A DNA stretch of 64,000 nucleotides from Haliea sp. (GCA_016704305.1 JADJAL010000009.1:94212-158211); one strand, 5' to 3'. Positions 53,858 through 63,444 are shown, counted from the first letter of the stretch. Program-made: numbers and translations. The notes: a model not told the origin generated them from the sequence alone.

Positions 53858-54045
53858 CGTTGTCTCCCGACTTGGCGCATTGCGACAGACGCCATTGAAC
53901 GGGATTTCAGAGGCAGGGTAAATATCAACGTCCAAGGGTCGCATCCCTCCTGTCGCAACGGTATGCTACTGGCCGATCACGCTGCGTGCCTGCATCGATA
54001 GCGGCATCGATGGCGCCGCCACCACCCTGCAACAAGGAAAATCAG

Positions 54046-54879
54046 ATGAGTTACCTCAAGGATAAAGTCGTCGTTATCACCGGTGCAGCCAGTGGCTTTG
54101 GGCGACTGGTGGCCTGCAAGGCGGCCGCGCGCGGCGCGTGTGTCATCGGCGGGGACGTGACCGAAGAGGAGCTGGCAAACACAGTCGACATGGCCACCTC
54201 GGCGGGGGGCTCAATGGTAGGCCTGCGCGCCGATGTCAGGGACCCGGCGGACATGACGGCCATGGTGCTGGCTGCCCTGGAGCACTTTGGCAAGGTCGAT
54301 GTGCTGATCAACAACGCGGGCGTCATGCCCCTCGCGTTTTTCGCCGATCATAACGAGGCGGCCGCAGCGTGGAACCATTGCATCGATATCAATTTCAAGG
54401 GTGTGCTGAATGGCATTTGCGCGGTGCACGACCAGATGATCGCGCAGGGCGCGGGCCACATCGTCAACCTGTCTTCCATCTATGGGAATTACCCGGTACG
54501 GGGCGCCGCCGTCTACGGTGCGACCAAGGCGGCAGTCAGCTTCATGTCGGAGGCGCTGCGGCAGGAGTCGCAGGGTCGCATCAAGGTGACCACCATCCGG
54601 CCCACCGGGATTCCGACCACGGGAATCAGCAATGGGGTCGTCAACTTTGAGGCGGGAGCCGGCATCGTCGGCGTCAACAACGAGATTTTTTTCGAGCGCT
54701 TCAGTGCGATCATGGAAGGCGAGGCACCGCAGGCATGGACGGATGCAAACAGCATTGAATACTTCGCGCTGGCTGCGGAGGAACTGGCCGAGCAAATCCT
54801 CTATGTGATCGACCAACCCTGGGGCGTGTCGATCAGTGACATTACCGTCCGTGCCAGCGGCGATCTCTACGTGATTTAA
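54046..54879 (+). CDS. SDR family oxidoreductase
   Basis: This protein is 277 residues from ATG 54046 (AAGGAA upstream). TGAASGFG lies at 12-19, NNAG at 89-92, and the catalytic Ser144, Tyr157 and Lys161 are in place. The C-terminal part after residue 200 is unlike the common 250-residue enzymes, carrying ISNGVVNFEAGAGIVG and a VSISDITVRASGDLYVI end. Located before another SDR and the sugar epimerase, it may act on a sugar or polyol, but that is inference. Confidence 0.88.
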   Translation: MSYLKDKVVVITGAASGFGRLVACKAAARGACVIGGDVTEEELANTVDMATSAGGSMVGLRADVRDPADMTAMVLAALEHFGKVDVLINNAGVMPLAFFADHNEAAAAWNHCIDINFKGVLNGICAVHDQMIAQGAGHIVNLSSIYGNYPVRGAAVYGATKAAVSFMSEALRQESQGRIKVTTIRPTGIPTTGISNGVVNFEAGAGIVGVNNEIFFERFSAIMEGEAPQAWTDANSIEYFALAAEELAEQILYVIDQPWGVSISDITVRASGDLYVI

Positions 54880-55027
54880 CCGGCGCGCAGCGTCAGCACG
54901 GGCATTCGGCGCTGACTGGGGTACAATCACCGCCGCTATTCCCGGCACCCGCAACATCAAGGTCCTTACTGTCCGAGAGACACGCCCTGATGCACGGACA
55001 TAACCTGCAATCACTGGAGAGGTACAC

Positions 55028-55789
55028 ATGAAAGTAGCAAATCACAACGCGATCATCGTTGGCGGCGCATCCGGCATGGCATTGGCCACCGCGGAGATGT
55101 TTGTCGAAAAGGGTGGCAAAGTCGCGATCCTGGATCTGCCGAAATCCGACGGCGCTGCCGTCGCCGCACGCCTGGGTGGCACCTTCCACGCCTGCGACGT
55201 GACGGATTTTGAAGGCACTGAAGCAGCCCTTGATGCAGCCGTTGCAGCGCTGGGATCCGTGCATTTTTTGTGCAACACCGCCGGTGGCGGCATCAGCAAG
55301 CGCACGATTGGTAAAGACGGCCCGCACCCCCTCGACGGCTTCCAGAAAATCGTCAACCTCAACCTGATTTCCGCCTTTAACATCTCCCGGCTGGCCGCGT
55401 TTGCGATGGCGAAGAACGAGCCCAATGAAGATGGCGAGCGCGGCGTGATTATCAATACCGCATCGATCGCGGCCTTCGAAGGACAGATTGGGCAGGTGGC
55501 TTACTCTGCCGCGAAGGGTGGAATCGCGGCGATGACGTTGACCATGGCGCGCGACCTGGGTGGACTCGGTATCCGCGTGATGGCGATCGCGCCCAGCCTG
55601 TTCGCCACGGGCTTGACCGCACTGGCGCCCGACGACATGGTCAGCGTGTTGGTGAAAGACGCCGCCTTCCCGAAACGCATGGGCCGGCCTGACGAATACG
55701 CGCGCATGGCGATAGCCGTGTACGAAACGGGGATGATGAACGGCAACACCATTCGCATCGATGCCGGCCAGCGCTTCGCGCCGAAGTAA
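55028..55789 (+). CDS. SDR family oxidoreductase, HSD10-like
   Basis: This protein has 253 residues. The NAD loop is VGGASGMALA and Ser146, Tyr159 and Lys163 are intact. It resembles 3-hydroxyacyl-CoA dehydrogenase type 2 (HSD17B10-like) SDRs, seen in the FNISRLAAFAMAKNEPNEDGERGVI stretch and the IRIDAGQRFAPK end. GGAG lies upstream of the start. It is 30 nt from the epimerase gene and likely in one transcript with it. Confidence 0.88.
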   Translation: MKVANHNAIIVGGASGMALATAEMFVEKGGKVAILDLPKSDGAAVAARLGGTFHACDVTDFEGTEAALDAAVAALGSVHFLCNTAGGGISKRTIGKDGPHPLDGFQKIVNLNLISAFNISRLAAFAMAKNEPNEDGERGVIINTASIAAFEGQIGQVAYSAAKGGIAAMTLTMARDLGGLGIRVMAIAPSLFATGLTALAPDDMVSVLVKDAAFPKRMGRPDEYARMAIAVYETGMMNGNTIRIDAGQRFAPK

Positions 55790-55818
55790 TTGTCCCGGCG
55801 CTCTACGAGGAGGATGTC

Positions 55819-56688
55819 ATGAACGAACGCGCAGGGACGATAGGGATTGGCGTGAACGCCTGGGTGTGGTGTTCACCCTTCGACAGTACGTCTGTCGCGC
55901 TGGTAGCCAAGGCTGCTGCGATGGGGTTTGAGGTCTTTACTATGCCCGTCGAAGAGCCTGCATTGATCGACGTGGCCGCGATGAAAGCCGCGCTCGCAGA
56001 GCATCCACTGCGACTGCATGTATCTGGTGCGTATGGTCCCACCCGGGACCTGACGCATCAGGATCCCCTGGTCCGAGAGCAGAGCCTCCAATACATTCGC
56101 GACACGTTAAGAATCTGCGAGCAGCTGGGCGTTAAACTGCTGGTGGGCCCCGCGTATTCCGCTGTCGGCAAGCGCCGCAAAATTCCAACGGCACAACGCG
56201 AGCGGGAGTGGGAACTGGCGGTCATTGGCCTGCAGGAAGCCGGTCGCATGGCTGACGATCACGGTGTCACGCTCGCCATTGAGCCGCTCAACCGTTTTGA
56301 AACCGATCTGGTCAACACCGTCGCGCAGGTGAAGCAATTGATTGCTGACGTGGGCATGCCCTCGGTCAAGATCCACCTCGATACCTTCCACATGCATATC
56401 GAGGAGCAGAATGTCTACGACGCCATCGTGCTGGCAGGAGACGACCTCGTCTACGTGGATGCCAGTGAAAGCGACCGCGGCACGCCCGGCAAGGGGCAGG
56501 TGCATTGGGAGGAGGTCGCGCGCGGCCTGCGCGACATACATTACCGTGGTGACTGCGTGATCGAGTCCTTCACGCCGGACTGCGTGGCAATCGCCGATGC
56601 CGCCGCGATCTGGCGGCCGCTGGCACCCAGCCAGGATCTGCTGGCCAGCGACGGTGTGAAATTCCTGAAACAATTGCTGCAACCCTGA
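55819..56688 (+). CDS. sugar phosphate isomerase/epimerase-like TIM-barrel protein
   Basis: This protein of 289 residues belongs to the AP2Ec-like TIM barrels that include D-psicose and D-tagatose 3-epimerases. Expected metal ligands: Glu155 in IEPLNRFET, Asp188 in HLDTFHMHIEE and Glu249 in VIESF. The fourth, usually His in an HXHASE motif, is here Tyr212-Val-Asp214 in VYVDASESDRG. So the His is replaced by Asp, which may still bind a metal or may change the reaction. It starts 29 nt after the SDR gene with GAGGAGG upstream. Confidence 0.85.
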   Translation: MNERAGTIGIGVNAWVWCSPFDSTSVALVAKAAAMGFEVFTMPVEEPALIDVAAMKAALAEHPLRLHVSGAYGPTRDLTHQDPLVREQSLQYIRDTLRICEQLGVKLLVGPAYSAVGKRRKIPTAQREREWELAVIGLQEAGRMADDHGVTLAIEPLNRFETDLVNTVAQVKQLIADVGMPSVKIHLDTFHMHIEEQNVYDAIVLAGDDLVYVDASESDRGTPGKGQVHWEEVARGLRDIHYRGDCVIESFTPDCVAIADAAAIWRPLAPSQDLLASDGVKFLKQLLQP

Positions 56689-56725
56689 GCGTTGGCGCTG
56701 CCGGCCAGCGGCACTCAGGCGATAA

Positions 56726-57508
56726 TCAGGCGATAATCAGTCGAATCCCCGCGGCTTCCAGCATCTGGCGATGCTGCGGGCGGATCGCATCGTCGGTAAT
56801 GAGAGTATCGATTTCATCCAGCTTGCAGACGATGTGGCCGGAGTGTCCATCGAACTTGGAGCTGTCCACCAACACGATCAGTTCTTCACAGCGCTCGATC
56901 AGTTTGCGTTCCGCCGCGACCAGCAAGCTGTCTTCCTGCATCAGGCCGCTACTGCCGATGGACGCCGCGCCCATGAACAACTTGGGCGCATGCAGGTTGG
57001 GCAGGGGTTCGTCATCGGTGATCGACAGGATAATGTTCTGTTCGCGAAACACCTGCCCGGACGGCACCAGTAAACGTGTCCTTGCCTGCGGCAGCAGCGC
57101 GCTGACGATATGCAGTGAGTTGGTCAGCACCTGCAGTTGCAGGCTTTCGAGGTGCGGGCACATGTGCAGCGTTGTCGAGCCGCCATCGATCATCACGCTT
57201 TCGCCCTTGCTGCACAGCCGCGCCGCTACCTGGCCGATGGCGCTTTTCGCTGCGGTATGCCGGGTGACGTTGATGTGAAACGGCACACCCGTGAGACCCG
57301 TCGTGGCTGGTTGTTCCGCGGACGCGCCGTTCGCCGCTTTCGCGCCGCCGTGGATGCGGATGATGCGGCCCGCACCGGCCAACCGCTCCAGGTCGCGTCT
57401 GATCGTGGCCGGTGATGCGCCCAGTGCTTCTTCGAGCGCCTTGAAGGTCACGAATCCCGACTGCTGCACCCGCTCGAGGATCACGCGTTCGCGCTCGGCG
57501 ACGTGCAT
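56726..57508 (-). CDS. DeoR/GlpR family transcriptional regulator
   Basis: This regulator is 260 residues from ATG 57508, favoured by AAGGAG nine bases upstream. The N-terminal helix-turn-helix is FVTFKALEEALGASPATIRRDLERL, and the C-terminal sugar-phosphate sensor domain contains MIDGGSTTLHM and DSSKFDGHSG. It probably represses the rhamnose genes next to it until a rhamnose-derived phosphate appears; DeoR-type regulators of rhamnose loci are known in some proteobacteria. It lies 63 nt downstream of rhaI on the same strand. Confidence 0.9.
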   Translation of the reverse strand: MHVAERERVILERVQQSGFVTFKALEEALGASPATIRRDLERLAGAGRIIRIHGGAKAANGASAEQPATTGLTGVPFHINVTRHTAAKSAIGQVAARLCSKGESVMIDGGSTTLHMCPHLESLQLQVLTNSLHIVSALLPQARTRLLVPSGQVFREQNIILSITDDEPLPNLHAPKLFMGAASIGSSGLMQEDSLLVAAERKLIERCEELIVLVDSSKFDGHSGHIVCKLDEIDTLITDDAIRPQHRQMLEAAGIRLIIA

Positions 57509-57571
57509 TACCGGTGCTCCTTGATGGGCGGGCAAAAAAACCTGTAACTCACTGTGCTGCGTTCCCTGTTG

Positions 57572-58867
57572 TTACACGATACCGGCGCCGGCAGACGTCG
57601 ACAGCCGCGCTTGCGCCTTGCTCGCCCGCCACCCCGACGCGCGATAGGCGCTGAGGGGTTCTATGGCGCCGCCTTTTTGCAGGCGCGCCATTGCGAGGAT
57701 GGGCCTGACATCGGTGCGATACGCGCGGCGCAGCGTCTGGTACGCCAGCATGACATCGTTCGTATCCTGCGCGGCGTGCAGTTTTTGCCGATCAACCAGC
57801 AGCGCCTTGGCGAATGCCGATGTTATTTCTTCCGCCGAGGATAGCATGCTCTCTATCGGGTCGGTGACGTTGTGCGACTGGTCGATCATGTAGGCCGGGT
57901 CAAAACCGGCTAGCGGATTGAGTTCTGCTTCCACCAGTTCGTTGAATACCAGGAACAACTGGTGCGGATTGATGGAGCCTGAATCGAGGTCATCGTCGCC
58001 GTACTTGCTGTCGTTGAAATGGAAGCCACCGAGTTTTCCAAAGCGGTGCATGCGCGCGACAATCTGCTCGATGTTCACATTCGGCGCGTGGTGGCCGAGA
58101 TCGATCAGGCATTTCGCTTTCGGGCCCAGGTGTTGGGCGGCGAGAATCGAGGAACCCCAATCCTGGATGACCGTGGCATAAAACGCCGGTTCGTACATTT
58201 TGTGTTCCAGCATCATGTGCCAGTCGGCGGGCAGTGCCGCGTAGATTTCGGCGGTGGATTCCAGATAGCGATCATAGGCGCGGGTAAAATTCTGCTGGCC
58301 GGGGAAGTTGGCGCCATCGCCAATCCATACCGTGATCGCATTCACGCCGAGTTGTTTGCCGATGTCGATGCACTCGATATTGTGCTCCACCGCCTGGGCG
58401 CGGGTAGCCGCGACGGTCGAGCAGAGCGAGCCGGTGACATAGCTGTGTTGCAGTCCCGGTTGGTCCTGGAAGGTGTTCGAATTCACGGCATCAAACGCCA
58501 GTCCTAGATGCGCGGCTTCCTCGCGCAGCGCTACGTAGTCCGCTGTTTTGTCCCACGGGAAATGGGGCGACACGCGCGGCGTTGCGCGGCCCAGTTGGTT
58601 GATCACGGCGCAGTCTTCCAGCTTTTCATGCACGTTGGTGGGCTCGCCTGCGAGCGGGAAGCGCGCGAAGCGTGTGCCGCCGCGTCCCACTCCCCAGCTG
58701 GGGATGGCCACGTCGAATGCGGCCACGCGCGCAGTGATTGCCTCTATCGCTATCCCTGCGCGGTCGAGCTGCCGCCCGAGGCTGTCGTAGTCGTCACGCA
58801 ATGCATCGGTGTGCTTGCGGTTGTGTTGTTCGATCTGCTCGATCGGGAGTGGCATTTGCGGGTTCAT
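57572..58867 (-). CDS. rhaI: L-rhamnose isomerase, rhizobial/Pseudomonas type
   Basis: This 431-residue enzyme interconverts L-rhamnose and L-rhamnulose in the cytoplasm. It is the shorter TIM-barrel isomerase class rather than the E. coli RhaA type. The metal ligands are expected in the sequences HMMLEHKMYEP, LIDLGHHAPN, FHFNDSKYGDDDLD, and DPAYMIDQSHNVTDP. The last 40 residues are a basic tail. It is 62 nt from the aldolase-dehydrogenase gene in a probable operon. Confidence 0.93.
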   Translation of the reverse strand: MNPQMPLPIEQIEQHNRKHTDALRDDYDSLGRQLDRAGIAIEAITARVAAFDVAIPSWGVGRGGTRFARFPLAGEPTNVHEKLEDCAVINQLGRATPRVSPHFPWDKTADYVALREEAAHLGLAFDAVNSNTFQDQPGLQHSYVTGSLCSTVAATRAQAVEHNIECIDIGKQLGVNAITVWIGDGANFPGQQNFTRAYDRYLESTAEIYAALPADWHMMLEHKMYEPAFYATVIQDWGSSILAAQHLGPKAKCLIDLGHHAPNVNIEQIVARMHRFGKLGGFHFNDSKYGDDDLDSGSINPHQLFLVFNELVEAELNPLAGFDPAYMIDQSHNVTDPIESMLSSAEEITSAFAKALLVDRQKLHAAQDTNDVMLAYQTLRRAYRTDVRPILAMARLQKGGAIEPLSAYRASGWRASKAQARLSTSAGAGIV

Positions 58868-58929
58868 GGTTTCCTCGCTTGTCTGATGTTATTGGGTTTT
58901 GCCTGGTGGTCACCGGTCCTGCAGGGTTG

Positions 58930-60771
58930 TCAGCGGGTGAACGCCTGGGCATTCCCGGCATCCACATTGAGCATGTTGCCGGTGGATTTTGCCGACGCTT
59001 CGCTGGCAAAAAAGTACACGCCCTCGGCGACATCCTCTGGCAGCACATCGCGTTTGAGCAGCGAGCGATTGCGGTAGTGCTCCTCCAGTTCCGCGCCGGC
59101 GTCGATGCCGTGCGCGCCGGCCCGCTCCTTGCGCCAGTCGCCGTCCCAGATGCGCGAGCCCTTGATGACGGCGTCGGGATTGATGGTGTTCACGCGGATA
59201 CCGTGTGGCGCGCCCTCCAGTGCCAGGCAGCGCGCGAGGTGCAATGAAGCCGCCTTGGCCGAGGCGTAGGCGGACGCGTTGGTCGCGGCGGCCAGTCCAT
59301 TTTTGGAGCCGATGAACACGATGGAGCCGCCGCGCTGTTGCTTCAGCAGTGGAAATGCCGCGCGCGCCGTCAGGAAGTAACCCTCGGCGAGCACGTCAAA
59401 GTTCTTGCGCCACAGTTCCACCGTGGTTTCCTCAAGCGGCGCGGACGAGGCGATGCCGGCATTGGCAACGAGGATGTCCATGCCGCCGAACGCCAGTGCG
59501 CAGGCATCGAATGCCTCCTGCACCTGCGACTCCTGCGTCACATCGCAGACTGCCGCGCGCACGCGATCGCGATCCGCCGCTTGCTCAAGCAGCGTGACCG
59601 CTGCCGGCAATGCCTCCGCGCTGTAGTCGAGGATCATCACGCAGGCGCCTTCGGCCAGCAGGCGCAGCGCCGTCGCCCGGCCGATGCCGCCCGCACCGCC
59701 CGTCACCACCGCCACCTTGCCGGCGAGCGGCCTGGGTTTGGGCATGCGCTGCAACTTCGCTTCCTCCAGCGCCCAGTACTCGATGTTGAAGGCTTCCTGC
59801 TCGGCCAGGCCGACATAACCGCCGAGCGCTTCAGCGCCGCGCATCACGTTGATCGCGTTGCCATAGAATTCGCCGGCAAGTCGCGCCGTGGTTTTGTCGG
59901 CCGCGAAGGTGATGCGGCCGACGCCGGGCACGAGGATGACGACGGGATTGGGATCGCGCATCGCCGGGTCCTGCGCACTGGCGCAGCGCTGGTAGTAAGC
60001 CTGGTAGCGTTCGCGATAGTTCAGGTAGCGCGCGGCATCGGCGATCAGGCTGATGGTGTTGTCGTAACACGCTTGCGCGGTATCGCCCCAGCAGATCACG
60101 CCGTGGCCGGCCAGCATGACGCCCCGCAGGTTGGGTTGCGATGCGAGATATCCAGTGACGTAGTCGCGCAATTTCAGGCCGAGGTCAAAGCCGGGTCGCT
60201 GCCACGGCAGCCAGCCGACGCTGCCAGACCAGATCGCCTGCGTGGCCTGCTCACCGTCTGCGGCGGCGGCCAGCGCGATCATCGCGTCCGGGTGCACATG
60301 GTCGACGTGCGCGAACGGCAGCAATGCGTGCAGCGGCGTGTCGATGGAGGCCGCGCGCGTGTTGAGGTTGAAGGTGCAGTGGGGCAGGTAGTCCACCATG
60401 TCGTCTTCGTGTTCCAGGCCGCGGTACAGCCGTTCCAATGACTGGAGTTTGGCGAGGTACAGGGTGGCGAAACCATCGAGGCCCATGGAACCGATGTCAC
60501 CGCCGGAGCCTTTTACCCAGAGCACTTCGGTGTCCTGCCCGGTAAGCGGATCGGGTTGGGTCAGCTTGGCGGATGTATTGCCGCCGCCGTAATTGGTGAC
60601 GGTCAGGTCGCTGCCGAGCAGGTTGGAGCGGTACTGCAGCAGTTCGGCGGGAGACTTTTGCTGCGCGATTGCAGCGTCCCAGCGGTTGCGCGGCAGTGCG
60701 AATGGCGTCGCCGCCGCTTGGTCGCCCGTGCCGCTGGCGGGCAGTTCGTCGACTTCGTGTTTCCCGGACAT
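58930..60771 (-). CDS. rhaD: bifunctional rhamnulose-1-phosphate aldolase/lactaldehyde dehydrogenase
   Basis: This fusion protein is 613 residues from ATG 60771 (AGGAGG upstream). The N-terminal class II aldolase part carries His155, His158 and His160 in HVDHVHPDA and His223 in AGHGVICWG. It splits rhamnulose-1-phosphate into dihydroxyacetone phosphate and L-lactaldehyde. A C-terminal SDR domain from about residue 370 has VVTGGAGGIGRA, NAGIASS and YASAKAASL and oxidises the lactaldehyde. This fusion is a recognised alternative to separate RhaD and AldA enzymes. It is divergent from the kinase gene. Confidence 0.93.
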   Translation of the reverse strand: MSGKHEVDELPASGTGDQAAATPFALPRNRWDAAIAQQKSPAELLQYRSNLLGSDLTVTNYGGGNTSAKLTQPDPLTGQDTEVLWVKGSGGDIGSMGLDGFATLYLAKLQSLERLYRGLEHEDDMVDYLPHCTFNLNTRAASIDTPLHALLPFAHVDHVHPDAMIALAAAADGEQATQAIWSGSVGWLPWQRPGFDLGLKLRDYVTGYLASQPNLRGVMLAGHGVICWGDTAQACYDNTISLIADAARYLNYRERYQAYYQRCASAQDPAMRDPNPVVILVPGVGRITFAADKTTARLAGEFYGNAINVMRGAEALGGYVGLAEQEAFNIEYWALEEAKLQRMPKPRPLAGKVAVVTGGAGGIGRATALRLLAEGACVMILDYSAEALPAAVTLLEQAADRDRVRAAVCDVTQESQVQEAFDACALAFGGMDILVANAGIASSAPLEETTVELWRKNFDVLAEGYFLTARAAFPLLKQQRGGSIVFIGSKNGLAAATNASAYASAKAASLHLARCLALEGAPHGIRVNTINPDAVIKGSRIWDGDWRKERAGAHGIDAGAELEEHYRNRSLLKRDVLPEDVAEGVYFFASEASAKSTGNMLNVDAGNAQAFTR

Positions 60772-60907
60772 GCGCTGCCTCCTGATGTTATTCGCGCTTA
60801 AATTATGCACGGACACTGGCAATATGCAATCACAAACGATAATATCCAATCAAATAACGTCATAATAGACCGTGGTAGCAGACCGTGGAATCCGACCGCA
60901 CAACCAC
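60772..60907. promoter_or_regulatory. divergent promoter/operator region of the rhamnose genes
   Basis: The AT-rich 136 bases serve both the aldolase and the kinase operons. They contain a 20-bp tandem direct repeat (60821-60832 and 60841-60852) on the plus strand, AATATGCAATCA and AATATCCAATCA, with 11 of 12 bases identical. This is the best candidate binding site for the DeoR regulator. Confidence 0.6.
60821..60852 (+). repeat. tandem 12-bp operator-like repeat, period 20
   Basis: The sequences AATATGCAATCA and AATATCCAATCA lie 20 bp apart, two helical turns, so a tandem-binding regulator would meet them on one face of the DNA. Confidence 0.6.
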
Positions 60908-62374
60908 ATGCACAATCGCGCCGTGGTCGTACTCGACACTGGCAAAACCGTCGCCAAACTCAGCCTGTGGGATGCCACCGGCCGCGTTATCGCCCGTCGC
61001 TCACGCGCCAACGAACGCATCGATGCCGGTGACTACACAGCGTTGGATGCGCTGGGAATCGCCGATTGGCTGGCTGAAACACTGCGCGACTTTGCCGCGC
61101 TGGCGGACGTCGGGGCCATTATCCCGGTCAGTCATGGCGCGGCTGCCGCCGTGGTTGGCGATGGCCACCTGCGCTGTCCGCCGCTGGACTACGAACAGGC
61201 GATTCCCGCCGCGATTCGCGCCGACTACAACCGGCAGCGCGATGCGTTCAGCGCGACCGGCTCGCCCGCGCTGCCAGCGGGCCTCAACCTCGGCCTGCAG
61301 CTGTTCTGGCTGCAACAGCTGCATCCGCAGTTGCTCGACGGCGATGCGATCATCATGCCCTGGGCGCAGTATTGGAGCTGGTTGCTGTGTGGCGTGGCTG
61401 CCAGTGAGATCACCAGCCTCGGCTGCCACACGGACCTGTGGCAGCCACTCGCCAATGCGCCCTCACGGCTGGCTGTTGCGCATGGCTGGGCACAACGGCT
61501 GGCCCCATTGCGCCGCGCTGGTGATTTACTGGGTACGCTCACGCCCCACTGGGTGGCGCAGACCGGCTTGCCCGCCGACGTGCAGGTATATTGCGGCCTG
61601 CACGACTCCAACGCGGCCCTGTACGCCGCGCGCGGCTTTCCCGAGATCGCGCAGCGCGAGGCTACGGTGGTGTCCACCGGCACGTGGTTTGTCGCGATGC
61701 GTTCGCTGCCCGAGCGTGCCGCGCAGGACATAGCTCGGGACATAGCCCAGGACATAGCCGCGCTCGACGAGCGCAGGGACTGCCTGCTCAATATCGACGT
61801 CAACGGGCGCGCGGTGCCCTCCGCGCGGTTCATGGGTGGACGGGAAATTGAAGTCCTGACCGGCGTGGATACCCGCCAGGTCGACATTGCGCCGGACCAG
61901 TCGCGCCTGCTGGCTGCCGTCGCGGCGGTGCTGCAAAGCGGTGCGAAGGTGCTGCCCACGTTCGCGCCCGATGTCGGCCCTTTTCCTCGTGCGCAGGGCC
62001 GCTGGCTGCACATGCCCAAGGATGAATTGCAGCAGCGCGCCGCTGTGTGCCTTTACATCGCCTGTGTCCTCAACGAAGCAGTGCAACTGCTGGGTACGCG
62101 CGAGCGCGTGCTGGTCGAGGGGCGTTTTGCGCGCGCCGAGGTGCTCGTTCGCGCGCTCGCGACGCTGCGCCCGGACCTCGAGGTCTACATCGCCCGCTAC
62201 GATTCGGACGTGTCCTACGGCGCGTTGCGCCTGATCCATCCGCACATTGTTCCACCCGAGGGTTTGCTGCGCGTCGCCCCGCTGGACGTCGACCTCGAAC
62301 ATTTTCGCAATTACTGCAACCGATGGCAGCGCGCCGTGCAAACTGCCATCGACCCATCCCGGGAGGGACTATGA
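60908..62374 (+). CDS. FGGY-family carbohydrate kinase, probable rhamnulokinase
   Basis: This kinase is 488 residues from ATG 60908, or 500 from the GTG at 60872. It phosphorylates the sugar (probably L-rhamnulose) with ATP. The ATPase fold starts with VVVLDTGKTVAKLSLWD and has a YCGLHDSNAALYA region and STGTWF in the second domain. It resembles rhamnulokinases found with bifunctional aldolases rather than E. coli RhaB. A 12-base repeat encodes DIAR, DIAQ, DIAA near residue 280. The stop overlaps the next ATG (ATGA). Confidence 0.88.
   Translation: MHNRAVVVLDTGKTVAKLSLWDATGRVIARRSRANERIDAGDYTALDALGIADWLAETLRDFAALADVGAIIPVSHGAAAAVVGDGHLRCPPLDYEQAIPAAIRADYNRQRDAFSATGSPALPAGLNLGLQLFWLQQLHPQLLDGDAIIMPWAQYWSWLLCGVAASEITSLGCHTDLWQPLANAPSRLAVAHGWAQRLAPLRRAGDLLGTLTPHWVAQTGLPADVQVYCGLHDSNAALYAARGFPEIAQREATVVSTGTWFVAMRSLPERAAQDIARDIAQDIAALDERRDCLLNIDVNGRAVPSARFMGGREIEVLTGVDTRQVDIAPDQSRLLAAVAAVLQSGAKVLPTFAPDVGPFPRAQGRWLHMPKDELQQRAAVCLYIACVLNEAVQLLGTRERVLVEGRFARAEVLVRALATLRPDLEVYIARYDSDVSYGALRLIHPHIVPPEGLLRVAPLDVDLEHFRNYCNRWQRAVQTAIDPSREGL
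61729..61761 (+). repeat. triplicated 12-bp in-frame repeat in the kinase gene
   Basis: The unit GACATAGC plus four variable bases occurs three times in a row and encodes DIAR-DIAQ-DIAA. It is probably a local expansion in a surface helix. Confidence 0.8.
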
Positions 62375-63444
62375 ATCCATTACTCGGCGTCTTGTTTCAC
62401 TCGCTCGGCGGCCTTTCGTCGGCGTCTTTCTACGTGCCGTACAAACGTATCAAACGCTGGTCATGGGAGATTTTCTGGCTGACCGGCGGCATCTTTTCCT
62501 GGCTGCTGATGCCCTGGCTGTTTGCCGCGATCCAGACGGAAGACCTGCTCGGTGTGCTCAGCCGCACGCCGGCGGACATCTGGTTCTGGTGCTGGTTCTG
62601 GGGTGCGATGTGGGGCTTCGGCGGCCTGACCTTCGGTCTCACCATGCGCTATCTCGGCCTGTCGCTGGGCATGGCCGTGGCGCTCGGCCTGACCACGGTG
62701 ATCGGTACGTTGGGGCCGCCGATCTTTGACGGCACGCTCTTTGCGCTCGCGACCACGCACTCCGGCCAACTGACGTTCCTCGGCATCGCGGTCACGCTGG
62801 CCGGCATTATCGTGGTCGCGTGCGCCGGTCACGCCAAGGAAGAGGAGTTGGGTGCCGGCGTAGCGAACGAGGGCGTGCTGGAGTTCAACCTGAAAAAAGG
62901 CATCTGGATCGCGGTGTTTTCCGGCGTCATGTCGGGGTGCTTTGCCTGGGGCCTGGCTGCCGGCCAACCGATTCGCGACCTGACGCTGGCGGCCGGCACG
63001 GACAACCTCTGGCAGGGCCTGCCGGTGCTGTGCGTGGTGCTGCTCGGCGGCTTGACCACCAATCTGGTGTGGTGCTCGCTACTGATTCGCCGCAACGGCA
63101 CCTTTGGCGAGTTCTTTGGCAGGCCCGGGCCCGCCGCTGACGCCGACGGCCTGCCGCCCCCGCTGCTTCCCAACTACCTGCTGGCCGCGCTCGGCGGCAC
63201 GCTGTGGTACTTCCAGTTTTTCTTCTACACGATGGGCGAGAGCCAGATGGGTGAGTACGGCTTTTCCTCCTGGACCATCCACATGGCCAGCATCATCCTG
63301 TTTTCCACGCTGTGGGGGTTTGCCCTCAGTGAGTGGAAGGGCGCGAGCCGCAGGACGCGCCGCATGGTGTGGCTGGGTATCGCGCTGCTCGTGTCCTCCA
63401 CGATCATCATTGGCGTGGGTAATTACTACGCGGGGCAGGTTTGA
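62371..63444 (+). CDS. rhaT: L-rhamnose/proton symporter
   Basis: This protein has 357 residues and about ten membrane helices. Characteristic RhaT patterns: LGVLFHSLGGLSSASFYVPYK and WSWEIFWLTGGIFSWLLMPW at the N-terminus, then TMRYLGLSLGMAVALGLTTVIGT. It brings rhamnose into the cytoplasm. A strong GGGAGG site precedes the ATG, which overlaps the kinase stop, so the two are coupled. The mutarotase often found in such loci is not in the window. Confidence 0.93.
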   Translation: MNPLLGVLFHSLGGLSSASFYVPYKRIKRWSWEIFWLTGGIFSWLLMPWLFAAIQTEDLLGVLSRTPADIWFWCWFWGAMWGFGGLTFGLTMRYLGLSLGMAVALGLTTVIGTLGPPIFDGTLFALATTHSGQLTFLGIAVTLAGIIVVACAGHAKEEELGAGVANEGVLEFNLKKGIWIAVFSGVMSGCFAWGLAAGQPIRDLTLAAGTDNLWQGLPVLCVVLLGGLTTNLVWCSLLIRRNGTFGEFFGRPGPAADADGLPPPLLPNYLLAALGGTLWYFQFFFYTMGESQMGEYGFSSWTIHMASIILFSTLWGFALSEWKGASRRTRRMVWLGIALLVSSTIIIGVGNYYAGQV

